The notes: generated by a model not told the origin, from the sequence alone. DNA of 64,000 nt from Blastocatellia bacterium (GCA_016705245.1 JADIYM010000025.1:20107-84106); one strand, 5' to 3'; positions 38,886 to 48,865 are shown, counted from the first letter of the stretch. Made by a program: numbers and translations.

Positions 38886-39068
38886 GTGATCAACAAGTTC
38901 TTTCTCGGACTGGCGGCACTGGCCATCCTCGGCTACGGCGGCGTGGCGTGGACCGGCACGGAGTTCGGCGACTCGGAGCGCGATTTCGTCCCGGCGGATG
39001 TTCGGCAGTCGCCGGGCGGCTACCGTTCTTTCCATTTTTGGCATTCCGGCTACCAGGGAGGGAAGTGA
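38886..39068 (+). CDS. Small membrane protein
   Basis: 60 residues with one N-terminal membrane helix (FFLGLAALAILGYGGVAW) and a Gly/His-rich tail (SFHFWHSGYQGGK). GGAGGAG-like sequence precedes the start. It sits between the DUF4178 and DUF350 genes with a TGATG overlap to the latter, which supports it being a real gene. Function unknown. Confidence 0.7.
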   Translation: MINKFFLGLAALAILGYGGVAWTGTEFGDSERDFVPADVRQSPGGYRSFHFWHSGYQGGK

Positions 39069-39295
39069 TGACGCCTGAAGCTCTGCAACTCTTCGTGCAG
39101 CACCTCATCGCGGCGCTCGGCTTTACCATCGTCGGGCTCATCTTTTTTGCGATCGCCTTCGTGATCATGGCCAAGGCGACACCGTTCTCGATCCGACACG
39201 AGATCGAGGAAGACCAGAACACGGCTCTCGCGATCGTCATGGCATCGATCATCATCGGCATCGCGATCATCATCGGAATGGCCATTCAGGGCTGA
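39068..39295 (+). CDS. DUF350 family membrane protein
   Basis: 75 residues with two hydrophobic helices (GFTIVGLIFFAIAFVIMAK and ALAIVMASIIIGIAIIIGMAI) joined by an acidic loop (HEIEEDQN). This is the DUF350 (YjfL-like) half-repeat. It starts inside the stop codon of the preceding small gene. Such proteins accompany polyamine-like genes and envelope-stress operons in other bacteria. Confidence 0.82.
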   Translation: MTPEALQLFVQHLIAALGFTIVGLIFFAIAFVIMAKATPFSIRHEIEEDQNTALAIVMASIIIGIAIIIGMAIQG

Positions 39296-39355
39296 CGCGA
39301 GGCGCGCCTCGCGGCCGCGTCCACGTCGTGCGCGCCCGCGCGCGAAAAGACCGGC

Positions 39356-40914
39356 ATGTCCGTCGAAACTGAACCGTCCATCTCCCCGACCTCGGCCCCG
39401 CCCGACGCCGCGTTCATTCGCCCGGCGATCGTTTTGCCAATGTCTTCCTGATCGCGACGTGCGGCCTGATCTACGAGCTGCTGGCCGCCACCCTGGCAAG
39501 CTACGTTCTCGGCGACTCGGTGACGCAGTTCTCGCTCGTAATCGGCATCTACCTGTCGGCGCTCGGTGTAGGCGCGTGGCTCTCGAAGTTCGTGACCTCG
39601 AACATCGCGCGCATCTTCATCGAGGTAGAGCTCGTCGTTGCGCTGCTCGGCGGGACCGCGGCGCCCGTGTTGTTCCTCGCGTTCGCGCGCGTCGGGGCGT
39701 TCTCGCTGCTCCTGTATTCGCTCGTCTTCGCGATCGGCGTATTCGTTGGTCTCGAGATCCCGCTCCTGATGCGGCTGCTCGAGAACAGGCTGTCGTTCAA
39801 GGACATCGTCGCCCGCGTTCTCGCCTTCGACTACATCGGCTCACTGGCGGCGTCGATACTCTTCCCGATCATCCTGGTTCCGCGGCTCGGCCTGATCCGA
39901 ACGTCGCTGTTGTTCGGACTGCTCAACGCCGTCGTCGGTCTCTGGAGCACCTGGCTGCTCAACCCGCTCATCAAGCGGGGTCTCACGGGCCTGCGCATCC
40001 GGGCGATCGTGCTCATCGTCCTGCTGTGCGTCGGATTCTGGAAGGCGAACGCGCTTACTTCGCTCTCCGAAGAGGGGCTTTATGCGGACGACGTCGTTTA
40101 TGCGACGTCGACGCCTTATCAACGAATCGTGGTCACGAAGGGCAAGTCGGGTTTCCAGCTCTTCCTGAACGGGAATCTCCAGTTCGCGTCGGCCGACGAA
40201 TACCGCTACCACGAGGCGCTAGTGCATCCGGCGATGCTCGTGCACGCGAACCCCCGCCGTGTGCTCGTGCTCGGCGGAGGCGACGGGCTCGCGATGCGCG
40301 AAATACTGCGGAGGCCAGACGTCGAGGCGGTCACGCTCGTCGATCTCGACCCGGGAATGACCGAGCTGTCGACGCGTTTTCCGCCGCTCGCCGACCTGAA
40401 TGCGCACAGCTTCGCGGACCCGCGCGTCACCGTCGTCAATCGCGACGCAATGACCTGGATTCAGGAGGTCACCGACCGGTTCGACGTCGTCATCGTCGAC
40501 TTTCCCGACCCGAACTCTTTCGCGCTGGGGAAGCTCTACACGACACGCTTCTACGGTCTGCTTCGCGCGCGACTTGCGCCCGGCGCGATGGTCGCGGTTC
40601 AGTGCACTTCGCCGCTCTTCGCGCGGACTTCCTACTGGTGCATCATCCGGACGCTCGAGGCAGCCGGGTTTGTCGTCCGGCCCTACCAGACCGCGGTCCC
40701 GTCTTTCGGCGTCTGGGGATTCGCACTCGCGAGTCTCGGGCCGTTCGAAGTTCCGCCTGCCGTTCCGCCCGGGCTCAGGTTCCTCAACGATGATGCGCTG
40801 CACGCGATGTTCCGGTTCAGCGAGGACATGGGCCCGGTCGAGGTCGAGATCAACCGACTCGACAACCAGGCACTCGTCCGCTACTACGAACAGGAATGGA
40901 AGCGATGGGACTGA
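39356..40914 (+). CDS. Membrane-bound spermidine-synthase-like protein (frameshift as assembled)
   Basis: About 519 residues if one G is restored near 39424, turning MSVETEPSIS...AAFIRP into a continuous AAFIRPGDRFANVFLIATCGLIYELLAATL. Seven or so membrane helices fill the first 220 residues. The C-terminal half is a SAM-fold aminopropyltransferase with VLVLGGGDGLAMREIL, LVDLDPGMTEL and the catalytic-type DFPDPNSFALGKLYT. With SpeD in the same run it probably transfers an aminopropyl group, perhaps to a membrane-linked acceptor. A start at 39520 would cut off two helices. Confidence 0.85.
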
Positions 40915-42554
40915 GTCCGTGGACGCGCCGAGATCTGCTGGCGACGTTCCTGGCGGCGCCCGTTGCAGCCGCGTCCTGCCGATCCGGCGCTGAGCCGCCG
41001 CCACTGCCGCCGGGTGAGCTCATTGGCCCGTCCGTCGAGGTTGGCCACCGGTTGCGCGACGGCTTTCGCCCCGAGCCGCCGGCCGATGGATGGGTCGACA
41101 TGCCCGTGGTAATCGTCGGCGGCGGAGTTGCTGGACTGTCTGCGGCGTGGCGGCTCGAGCGGGGCGGTCTGGACCGGTTCGCGCTGCTCGAGCTCGAGCC
41201 AGATCTCGGGGGCACCTCGCGCGCCGGCCATTCCGATGTCGTTGCATACCCGTGGGGCGCGCACTACATACCGGCACCGCTCAAGGAGGACCGCGCACTC
41301 GTCGCGCTGCTCGACGAGATGGGTGTGCTCGAAGGCCGCGACGCCCACGGTGGGCCGGTCGTGGCAGAGCAGTTCCTCTGTCGCGATCCCGAGGAGCGCG
41401 TCTTCCACCGGGGGCGATGGTACGAAGGTCTGTATCTGACTGCAGGCGCATCCGGAGACGACCTGGCCCAGTTCGAGACGTTCCGGGCGGCGACGCGCGA
41501 ATGGGTGGCCTGGCGTGACGGCCGGGGACGCCGCGCCTTCGGACTTCCGATCGCATCGGGCTCCGACGACGCCGAGGTTACGGCGCTCGATCGGCTCTCG
41601 ATGGCCGACTGGCTCGGCGCGCGAGGACTGACGTCTGAGCGATTGCGCTGGTATGTCGAATATGCGTGCCGTGACGACTATGGCGGACGGCTCGAGCAGA
41701 GGAGCGCGTGGGCCGGGCTCTTTTATTTCTGCTCGCGGGTCGGTGGATTCGACGACGAAGCGCAGCCACTCGTCACCTGGCCCGAAGGCAACGGACGTCT
41801 CGTCGCGCATCTGGCGGGGGTCGCCGGAGAGCGCGTTCGGTCGGGACTGGCTGTCACGGACGTTCGAGTAGTCGGGACGACCATCGAGGTCGTCGCTTAC
41901 GACGTCGCCGCCGACGCGGCCGTCGGGTTCCGATGCGACCGCGCGATTCTCGCGACGCCGAGTTTTCTGACCGAGCGCCTCGTCGCGCCGCTTCGCGACG
42001 GTGTTGGTCCGCGGCGCGACGGCGTGCCGTATGGTGCGTGGATGGTGGCCAACCTCCACCTGCGCGATCGGCCACGGCTGCGGCCGGGCAACTTCCCGAT
42101 GTGCTGGGACAACGTGCTCGTCGAAAGTCCTTCGCTCGGGTACGTCGTGGCAACGCACCAGACCGAACAGGATCGCGGGCCGACGGTCTTGACCTACTAC
42201 TATCCGCTGACGGACGAGAATGCGCGTGACGGTCAGCAGCGGTTGCTCTCGGCCGGTCGCGACGAATGGGCCGAGGTCGCCCTTGCCGATCTTTCGGTCG
42301 CCCATCCAGACCTTCGCGAGCTTACGACGCGCGTCGATATCATGCGATGGGGTCACGCCATGGCTCGACCCGAGCCCGGCACCGTCTGGCCTCCGGACCG
42401 GCAACGTGCGGCCGAGCCCGTTGGACGCGTCCACTTCGCTCATACCGACCTCAGCCGGGTGGCCCTTTTCGAAGAGGCGCTTTACCACGGTGTTCGTGCG
42501 GCCGAGGAGGTACTCGCCGCGTCCGGCCGCCGCGTCGAGTCCCTCGCCTTATGA
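40896..42554 (+). CDS. FAD-dependent amine oxidase-like protein with Tat-type leader
   Basis: 552 residues (549 from ATG 40905). The N-terminus SPWTRRDLLATFLAAPVAAASC looks like a twin-arginine leader with a possible lipobox Cys. The FAD-binding motif is PVVIVGGGVAGLSAAWRLE followed by LLELEPDLGGTSRAG. The fold is the NAD(P)-binding/flavin amine oxidase superfamily; the substrate is unknown. It overlaps the spermidine-synthase-like gene by 19 bases and the next gene by 4. In this polyamine-like run it may oxidise the product, which is inference. Confidence 0.83.
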   Translation: MEAMGLSPWTRRDLLATFLAAPVAAASCRSGAEPPPLPPGELIGPSVEVGHRLRDGFRPEPPADGWVDMPVVIVGGGVAGLSAAWRLERGGLDRFALLELEPDLGGTSRAGHSDVVAYPWGAHYIPAPLKEDRALVALLDEMGVLEGRDAHGGPVVAEQFLCRDPEERVFHRGRWYEGLYLTAGASGDDLAQFETFRAATREWVAWRDGRGRRAFGLPIASGSDDAEVTALDRLSMADWLGARGLTSERLRWYVEYACRDDYGGRLEQRSAWAGLFYFCSRVGGFDDEAQPLVTWPEGNGRLVAHLAGVAGERVRSGLAVTDVRVVGTTIEVVAYDVAADAAVGFRCDRAILATPSFLTERLVAPLRDGVGPRRDGVPYGAWMVANLHLRDRPRLRPGNFPMCWDNVLVESPSLGYVVATHQTEQDRGPTVLTYYYPLTDENARDGQQRLLSAGRDEWAEVALADLSVAHPDLRELTTRVDIMRWGHAMARPEPGTVWPPDRQRAAEPVGRVHFAHTDLSRVALFEEALYHGVRAAEEVLAASGRRVESLAL

Positions 42555-43648
42555 GCGCCGTCGCCGAAACACCGTCGCGCGCCGGAGAGACTACGTCGCC
42601 TCTTTGGCTCTTCTCCATGCCCGTGGACCTGTCGGTCTTTCTCGGCAGCGCGCTCGTCTCGCTCGCGTTGCTGTGGATAGGCGCAAGGGCCGGACTGCTC
42701 GGCGGTGCGACGCCTGAGTGGGCCTGGGTACCGTGCGTGCTGCTCATCGACGTGGCGCACGTCTACTCGACCTCGTTCAAGGTCTACCTCGATACGGCGG
42801 AGGTCCGCCGCCGCCCGCTGCTTTACGCGGCGGTGCCGATCGTCGGGTTCGTAGTCGCCGTCGCGCTCTACACGATGGGCTCGCTCGTGTTCTGGCGGGC
42901 GCTGGCGTACCTCGCGGTTTTCCACTTCGTGCGGCAGCAGTATGGATGGGTCGCGCTATACCGCAGTCGTCGTGGAGAGCACGACCGGCTCGGTCACTGG
43001 CTCGACGCCGCGACCGTATACGCGGCGACGCTCTATCCGCTGGCGTATTGGCACGCGAACCTCCCGCGTCGATTCTGGTGGTTCCTGGAAGGAGACTTTC
43101 AGCTTGCGTTGCCGTCGATGGCCGTCACGGTTTTCGGTTGGATCTACGTCGGACTGCTCGCAGCCTACGTCGTGCGTTCGGGCCACTCGTGGCTCGTGTC
43201 GCGTCGCCCGAATCCGGGAAAGGACATCGTTGTCGTCACCACCGCCGTGTGCTGGTACGCCGGCATCGTCGCCTACAACTCGGACTATGCGTTCACGGTC
43301 ACGAACGTGATCGTCCACGGTGTTCCATACCTCGCGCTTGTGTGGTTTTCGTCGGCCCGGCGGTCGACGGCCATCCCCGGCACGGTGTTCACCAGGTTCT
43401 TCGGTCGCGGTGTTCTCGTTTTCCTCGCAACGCTCTGGGCCCTCGCCTACGTCGAGGAGCTCGTTTGGGACCGCGCCGTGTGGCAGGACCGCGCGTGGCT
43501 CTTCGGCGAGGGATGGGACGCCGCCGGATGGCACTTCCTCATCGTGCCGCTGCTCGCCGTCCCTCAGATCGTCCACTACATGCTCGACGGATTCATCTGG
43601 AAGCGGCGCGAAAGGGGCAGCTCCACGCATCAGTACCGTGCGCGATAG
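42551..43648 (+). CDS. Polytopic membrane protein, unknown function
   Basis: 365 residues with eight to nine membrane helices. Histidines recur near helix ends (DVAHVYSTSFKVYLD, VFHFVRQQYGW, VIVHGVPYLAL, IVHYMLDGFIW), which could bind metal or haem. I know no named family. It overlaps the amine oxidase gene by four bases (ATGA) and ends in a small perfect palindrome, so it closes the speD-led operon. Confidence 0.75.
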   Translation: MSAVAETPSRAGETTSPLWLFSMPVDLSVFLGSALVSLALLWIGARAGLLGGATPEWAWVPCVLLIDVAHVYSTSFKVYLDTAEVRRRPLLYAAVPIVGFVVAVALYTMGSLVFWRALAYLAVFHFVRQQYGWVALYRSRRGEHDRLGHWLDAATVYAATLYPLAYWHANLPRRFWWFLEGDFQLALPSMAVTVFGWIYVGLLAAYVVRSGHSWLVSRRPNPGKDIVVVTTAVCWYAGIVAYNSDYAFTVTNVIVHGVPYLALVWFSSARRSTAIPGTVFTRFFGRGVLVFLATLWALAYVEELVWDRAVWQDRAWLFGEGWDAAGWHFLIVPLLAVPQIVHYMLDGFIWKRRERGSSTHQYRAR

Positions 43649-43655
43649 CGCACGG
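43636..43655 (+). terminator. Perfect 8-bp hairpin at the end of the speD-led operon
   Basis: CCGTGCGC at 43636-43643 and GCGCACGG at 43648-43655 with a four-base loop, spanning the stop codon. No T run follows, so it may be a stability element instead. Confidence 0.45.
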
Positions 43656-43698
43656 GTCAGCCGTCGGTACACCGCCGTGGTTTACAATTGGCATCGGT

Positions 43699-44016
43699 AT
43701 GGGAACAAGGAAGCAACAAGACCGGTCGGGCGCCGTCGTCGCCGAGCCAAGGGCGATCACGCGGCAGCCGCCGATGTTCAACGTCCTGCTGCACAACGAC
43801 AACTTCACGACGATGGAATTCGTCATCGAGGTGCTCATTACGGTCTTTCATCACGACGAGCCGACGGCGTTCCGGATAATGCTGCAGGTGCACAACGAGG
43901 GACTTGGCGTCGCTGGCGTCTATCCGTTCGAGATTGCCGAGTCGAAAGCCGCGAAGGTCATGCGGCTCGCGCGAGAGCAGGAGTTCCCGCTTCTCTGCTC
44001 GGTCGAGGAGGCGTGA
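43699..44016 (+). CDS. clpS: ATP-dependent Clp protease adaptor ClpS
   Basis: 105 residues. Delivers N-end-rule substrates to ClpA. The core NVLLHNDNFTTMEFVIEVL, the FHHDEPTAFRIMLQVHNEG helix and GVYPFEIAESKAA are typical; the N-terminal 20 residues are the usual flexible tail. Followed after four bases by clpA, as in many bacteria. Confidence 0.95.
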   Translation: MGTRKQQDRSGAVVAEPRAITRQPPMFNVLLHNDNFTTMEFVIEVLITVFHHDEPTAFRIMLQVHNEGLGVAGVYPFEIAESKAAKVMRLAREQEFPLLCSVEEA

Positions 44017-44020
44017 GGCC

Positions 44021-46264
44021 GTGCTGACCAACGAGCTCCAGTCGACGCTCAATCGCGCCCTCGAAGCGGCCTTCATTCGCCGTCACGAGTACCTCACGCT
44101 CGAGCACGTGCTCTACGCGATGCTCGACGAACGCACGGCGAGCCGCGTCATTCGGGAGTGCGGCGGAAGTGTCGACCGCCTCCGCACCGAGCTCGAAAAC
44201 TACTTTGACGCACAGCTCGAGGCGATGCCCGAGGGTGCCATCGAATCGCCGGAGCAGACGCCCGGCTTCCAGCGAGTGCTGCAGAACGCGGTGACGCAGG
44301 CCCGAAATTCCGGCCAGTCGCTCATCGACGGAGGTCACGTCCTCGCGGCGATCTTCACCGAGCCTCACTCGACGGCCAGACATCTGCTCGAATCGCAGGG
44401 CATGACGAGGCTCGATGTGCTGCGATACCTGTCGGACGGCATCTCGAAGGGCCGGAACCTCCCGGCGCCTCGACCGGCCACGCCGGGGACCGAGCCGGAC
44501 GAGGAGGTCGACGAGCGACCGGTCGATCCGCTCGAGGCGTGGACCGAGGATCTCGTTGCGCGCGCCGCCGCGGGTGGCGTCGATCCGCTCATCGGACGGG
44601 AAGCCGAGGTGATGAGGACTATTCAGGTGCTCTGCAGGCGCCGCAAGAACAACCCCATCTTCGTCGGAGACCCGGGCGTTGGAAAGACAGCGATCGCCGA
44701 AGGGCTGGCGCTGAAGATTCACCGCGGCGAGGTGCCGGACGTGCTTTGCGGCGTCGGCGTCCGGGCGCTCGATCTCGGCGCGTTGCTTGCCGGCGCAAAG
44801 TATCGCGGCGAATTCGAGGAGCGTCTCAAGTCTGTCATCGCGCGGTTGAAGGACGAGCCCGGCACGATCCTGTTCATCGACGAGATCCACACGCTCGTCG
44901 GCGCGGGAGCGGTGAGCGGCGGGGCGATGGATGCTTCGAATATCCTCAAGCCCGCCCTCGCGGCCGGGCAGCTTCGCTGCATCGGGTCGACGACGTACCA
45001 GGAGTACAAGTCGGCGTTCGAGCGCGACCGGGCGCTGGCCAGGCGGTTTCAACGCATCGAGATCTCGGAGCCGTCGGTGGAGGACACGATCCGCATCCTC
45101 GAGGGGCTGAAGCGCCACTACGAGGCACACCACGAGGTGAAATACGCCTCGGCGGCACTCGTCGCCGCAGCGGAGCTGTCCGCCAAGCACCTCACGGATC
45201 GATTTCTGCCGGACAAGGCGATCGACGTCGTCGATGAAGCGGGCGCGGCGACGAAGCTCGTGCCGCTGAAGAAGCGTCCGAAGACGATCACCGTGAAGGA
45301 CATCGAGCTCGTCGTCGCACGGATGGCCAAGATCCCGCCGCGGTCGGTCAGCGCGTCGGACCGAGATCGACTGGCTTCGCTCGAGACGGAGCTGAAGTCG
45401 GTCATCTTCGGACAGGACCATGCCGTCGATCAGCTTGTGCGCGTGATCAAGCTCTCTCGATCCGGACTTGGACAGCCCGGGAAGCCGATCGGCTCATTTC
45501 TGTTCTCGGGACCGACGGGCGTCGGAAAGACCGAGCTGGCGAAGCAGCTCGCGGCTTCGCTCGGCGTCGAGTTCCTTCGATTCGACATGAGCGAGTATAT
45601 GGAGAAGCACACGGTCTCTCGTCTGATCGGGGCGCCGCCGGGGTATGTGGGCTTCGACCAGGGCGGGCTGCTGACCGACGCGATCGTCCGAACTCCGTAT
45701 GCGGTTCTCGTGCTCGACGAGATCGAAAAGGCGCATCCTGATGTCTTCAACATCCTGCTGCAGGTGATGGATCACGCGACGCTGACGGACAACAACGGCA
45801 AAAAGGCCGACTTCCGGAACGTCGTGCTGATCATGACGACGAACGCCGGTGCGAGGGACTTGAGCGCCGGCGGACCGGGCTTCCGGTCCGGAAGCGGCGG
45901 CAGCCGCGGGAGGGGGGCGATCGAGCGTGCGTTCAGTCCCGAGTTCAGGAATCGGCTCGATGCCTGGATCGCGTTTGAACAGCTTTCGTTCCCGACGATC
46001 GAGCGCGTCGTCGACAAGTTCGTCGACGAATTGCGGGTGCAGCTCGCGGAGCAGAAGGTGACGATCGAACTGACGCCGGCGGCTAGGGTGTGGATGGCGA
46101 CGAAGGGCTACGACCCGGCGTTCGGCGCGAGGCCGATGTCGCGTCTCGTTCGCGAGAAGCTGCGGGAGCCGCTTGCCGAGATGCTGCTGTTCGGACCACT
46201 GGCGCACGGCGGCTCGGTGCGCGTGGACGTGGAGGATGATGGGCTGACAATTTCGATCCAGTGA
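44021..46264 (+). CDS. clpA: ATP-dependent Clp protease ATP-binding subunit ClpA
   Basis: 747 residues from GTG 44021, four bases after the clpS stop. Unfoldase partner of ClpP. An N-domain (about 1-145) is followed by two AAA+ domains with Walker A GDPGVGKT and GPTGVGKT and Walker B ILFIDEIHTL and VLVLDEIEKAHPD. There is no ClpB-type middle coiled coil, and the neighbouring clpS confirms ClpA. A Gly/Ser/Arg-rich loop (FRSGSGGSRGRG) sits in the second domain. Confidence 0.95.
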   Translation: MLTNELQSTLNRALEAAFIRRHEYLTLEHVLYAMLDERTASRVIRECGGSVDRLRTELENYFDAQLEAMPEGAIESPEQTPGFQRVLQNAVTQARNSGQSLIDGGHVLAAIFTEPHSTARHLLESQGMTRLDVLRYLSDGISKGRNLPAPRPATPGTEPDEEVDERPVDPLEAWTEDLVARAAAGGVDPLIGREAEVMRTIQVLCRRRKNNPIFVGDPGVGKTAIAEGLALKIHRGEVPDVLCGVGVRALDLGALLAGAKYRGEFEERLKSVIARLKDEPGTILFIDEIHTLVGAGAVSGGAMDASNILKPALAAGQLRCIGSTTYQEYKSAFERDRALARRFQRIEISEPSVEDTIRILEGLKRHYEAHHEVKYASAALVAAAELSAKHLTDRFLPDKAIDVVDEAGAATKLVPLKKRPKTITVKDIELVVARMAKIPPRSVSASDRDRLASLETELKSVIFGQDHAVDQLVRVIKLSRSGLGQPGKPIGSFLFSGPTGVGKTELAKQLAASLGVEFLRFDMSEYMEKHTVSRLIGAPPGYVGFDQGGLLTDAIVRTPYAVLVLDEIEKAHPDVFNILLQVMDHATLTDNNGKKADFRNVVLIMTTNAGARDLSAGGPGFRSGSGGSRGRGAIERAFSPEFRNRLDAWIAFEQLSFPTIERVVDKFVDELRVQLAEQKVTIELTPAARVWMATKGYDPAFGARPMSRLVREKLREPLAEMLLFGPLAHGGSVRVDVEDDGLTISIQ

Positions 46265-46265
46265 T

Positions 46266-46383
46266 CTCCGTGTCTCAGTGCCTCCGTGTCTCTGCGTGCG
46301 AAGCTCTTCTCATTCACTGAAGAGCTGCGCACACAGAGACACTGAGACACCGAGACGCTGAGGCTCGGAGGCACAGAGACACC
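46266..46383. repeat. Inverted repeat, CTCYGTGTCTC family, copy 5
   Basis: Left part about 46266-46305 (CTCCGTGTCTCAGTGCCTCC), right part about 46325-46383 (GCGCACACAGAGACACTGAG, then further GAGAC repeats). Lies between clpA and phaC, both on the plus strand. Confidence 0.85.
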
Positions 46384-46457
46384 CATCCGCCCCTCTTTTC
46401 CTCCAACATGTGGTATTTGTCATGACTGACTTTTCGTGAACGGACGGACCTGAACTG

Positions 46458-47570
46458 ATGCCCGACGACCTCCTCAGCGCCATAACCGAGACCGCCAGGG
46501 TCGAGCTGTACAAGACCCTCCTGCGGATCGACAACGGCGTCCGCATGGCCGTGAGCGGCGGCCTCTACGACTTCGAACCCGAGCCGTCGGACGTGATGAT
46601 CGACGAGCGGCACATTCTGCTGCGGCGGTATCGGTCCAAGCGCGAGGGGGGGCCAATCCACCCCGTGCCGGTGCTCATCATTCCGCCGCTGATGGTCAAG
46701 CCGGACATTTACGACCTCCGACCCGGCCATTCGTTCGTCGAGTTCATGCTCAAGGAAGGCTACGACGTGTGGCTCGTGGACTTCGGCCGCCCGAACGAGG
46801 AAGACCGCGATTTCAGGCTCGAAGACTATCTGATGCAGCCGATCAACTCTTCGGTCGAGAAGATGCGCAAGGTGACGGGATCGCCACAGGTGAGCATCTT
46901 TGGCTACTGCATGGGCGGAATCTTCGCTACGGTGTACGCCGCGCTCGAGCGGACCGAGGCGGTGAGGAACGTCGTGCTGCTCGGTGCTCCGATCGATTTC
47001 TCGAAGCTCGAGTTCTACCACCAGCTGATGAAATACGCGGAAGGCCCGCTGGTTTCGATAACCGAGCGATTCGGCTACTTCCCGGCATTCATGTCACAGA
47101 CGCTTTTCCAGCTCACGCAGCCGGTCAAGCTTATCACCCGTCCGCTCTCGCTCGTTTGGAACCTCTGGGACGACGAGTTCCTCGAGGGCTACGAGGCGAT
47201 GGGCAAGTGGATGAGCGATTTCCTGCATTATCCGGAAGCCGCATTCAAGCAGTTCGCTCGCGACTTCGTGCGCGACAACCGGCTCATTCGAAACCAGGTT
47301 GTGATGTTCGATCGAGTGGTCGATCTCTCGAAGATCACCGCCGATTACCTAGTACTTGCGAGTCCGGACGACCATTTCGGCGCCCCGGCTGCGGCACGGC
47401 CCATCATCGACGCGATCGGAAGCCGCGAGAAGATGTTCATGCTGGTTCGCGGCGGACATCTTGGCGCGATGGCCGGCAGCAAGGCGCCGGCGAACTGGAA
47501 GCTGATTGCGGAGTGGCTGGCGGATCGATCGGCGATTGGAGCGCGTCCGGCAGCAGAGGCAGCGGGTTGA
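46458..47570 (+). CDS. phaC: Poly(hydroxyalkanoate) synthase, class III-like
   Basis: 370 residues, the size of class III PhaC subunits. Polymerises hydroxyacyl-CoA into PHA granules. Lipase-box-like GYCMGG with the nucleophile Cys at about 151, Asp in ASPDDHFGAP and His in RGGHLGAM make up the catalytic triad; GYDVWLVDFGRPNEED is also typical. No phaE is adjacent. An alpha/beta hydrolase gene overlaps its stop, and phaR and a phasin gene follow within 2.3 kb. Confidence 0.9.
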   Translation: MPDDLLSAITETARVELYKTLLRIDNGVRMAVSGGLYDFEPEPSDVMIDERHILLRRYRSKREGGPIHPVPVLIIPPLMVKPDIYDLRPGHSFVEFMLKEGYDVWLVDFGRPNEEDRDFRLEDYLMQPINSSVEKMRKVTGSPQVSIFGYCMGGIFATVYAALERTEAVRNVVLLGAPIDFSKLEFYHQLMKYAEGPLVSITERFGYFPAFMSQTLFQLTQPVKLITRPLSLVWNLWDDEFLEGYEAMGKWMSDFLHYPEAAFKQFARDFVRDNRLIRNQVVMFDRVVDLSKITADYLVLASPDDHFGAPAAARPIIDAIGSREKMFMLVRGGHLGAMAGSKAPANWKLIAEWLADRSAIGARPAAEAAG

Positions 47571-48817
47571 GCTTTCAGGTCGTAGCAGGCCCGGTGACTG
47601 CCAGGCGCACGCTGAGTGCGAAGGCCGAGAGTCTCAGAGGCCTGCTGTTGCTCCCGCTCGCCATGCTCATCGGGATCGTGGCCGGCCTCTGGCGGCTCGT
47701 GCGGCGGGCGCGGCCGCTCGGGGCGAAGGCGCGGCTGGTGATGGAGTCCGACGGCCCGTTGCTGCGGGAGGTCGACGACTTTGCGGCGCGCTTCGAGAAT
47801 GAGTCGATGTTCGAACGGAAAGGCTACGGGACGAAAGACTTTCTAATGGTCTACGCCCCTGACCTCATTCCGAGCGTGCTCGACATACGGCCGCGCTTCA
47901 CGAACAGGTTCTTCAGCTGTCCGCCCCCGTTTCGGCGCGTAGTGATGGAGTCCCTCGACGGCACGCCGATCGCGGCCGAGGTCGCGGCACGAGACGACGT
48001 CGCGCGGCCCGGAATCGTAGTCGTGCACGGCGTCTTTGGGTCGAGCGGCCAGCGGATCTACAGCGACCAGGCGATTCGCGCCTTCGCCGACTGGGGTTTC
48101 AACGTCGCGATCATCGATCTGCGCGGCTGGTCGCGGAGCGCCACGCTGTCGAAAGTGCCAATGAGTGGTGGCTGGAAAGAGGGCGAAGACGTCCTTGCCG
48201 CGGCGAAGTGGCTGCTCGACAACACCAAAACCTCGACTGTAGGCGCTATCGGGTTCAGTCTCGGCGGCGCATCGGTGCTGTTGGCTGCTGCGCACGACCG
48301 CGCGCCTGAGTTACTTCGATCGGGCGTCCTGTCGGAAGCCGGATACGTCGATGCGCGCGAAGTCGTGGGGATAATCGGCCGCAACCCGGGCCTGCTGTCC
48401 CGCGAGCATCTCGCCTACCGGCTCTTCACTGTGAGTTTCAGCGAGAAATTCCGGTGCGAGGGCCTCGGTCGGATGTCGATCACCGACTACTTCGAGCGCG
48501 TTTCGGCTCCTTACTACGGAGTGTCGGTTGAGGAGCTCTACGATCTGGACAGCGTACTGAACCGGGTGGATCGAATTCGCGTGCCGGCGCTTCACCTTCA
48601 CGCGGTCGACGACTGGGTCGTGCACGTCGAGCACGCTGTGCGGCTTCGTGAGGCTGCGGTAAAGGCGGGGAATCGGCTCGTGGGCGTATGCATCAAGCCC
48701 CGGGGCGCGCACTGCGCCTTCTCGAGAGTGGCGCCCGCGTGGCGCGATCGCGTCGCACGCGAGTTCTTCGCGGCGACCTCAGGAGTCCGGCTGCTCGAGC
48801 CCGCTGTGAAGGACTGA
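47567..48817 (+). CDS. Alpha/beta hydrolase, YheT-like, membrane-anchored
   Basis: About 416 residues if started at TTG 47567, which overlaps the phaC stop; a GTG at 47594 is possible. An N-terminal helix (LRGLLLLPLAMLIGIVAGLW) would anchor it. The hydrolase core has VVVHGVFGSSG (oxyanion), nucleophile elbow GFSLGG and a late Asp/His pair (VDDWVVH, RGAHCAF). Coupled to phaC, it may act as a PHA depolymerase or thioesterase; the substrate is not evident. Confidence 0.78.
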   Translation: MSFQVVAGPVTARRTLSAKAESLRGLLLLPLAMLIGIVAGLWRLVRRARPLGAKARLVMESDGPLLREVDDFAARFENESMFERKGYGTKDFLMVYAPDLIPSVLDIRPRFTNRFFSCPPPFRRVVMESLDGTPIAAEVAARDDVARPGIVVVHGVFGSSGQRIYSDQAIRAFADWGFNVAIIDLRGWSRSATLSKVPMSGGWKEGEDVLAAAKWLLDNTKTSTVGAIGFSLGGASVLLAAAHDRAPELLRSGVLSEAGYVDAREVVGIIGRNPGLLSREHLAYRLFTVSFSEKFRCEGLGRMSITDYFERVSAPYYGVSVEELYDLDSVLNRVDRIRVPALHLHAVDDWVVHVEHAVRLREAAVKAGNRLVGVCIKPRGAHCAFSRVAPAWRDRVAREFFAATSGVRLLEPAVKD

Positions 48818-48865
48818 GCGATCCGCCGGTCCGCGACTGAGTCCTGTCCCGCCGGGAAGCCGACG

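Noticed and set aside
39520..40914. Spermidine-synthase-like gene starting at 39520
   Set aside because: Coding similarity and two membrane helices extend upstream through a one-base deletion to ATG 39356.
43958..45421. 487-residue minus-strand open frame
   Set aside because: Antisense to clpA; no family-like sequence.
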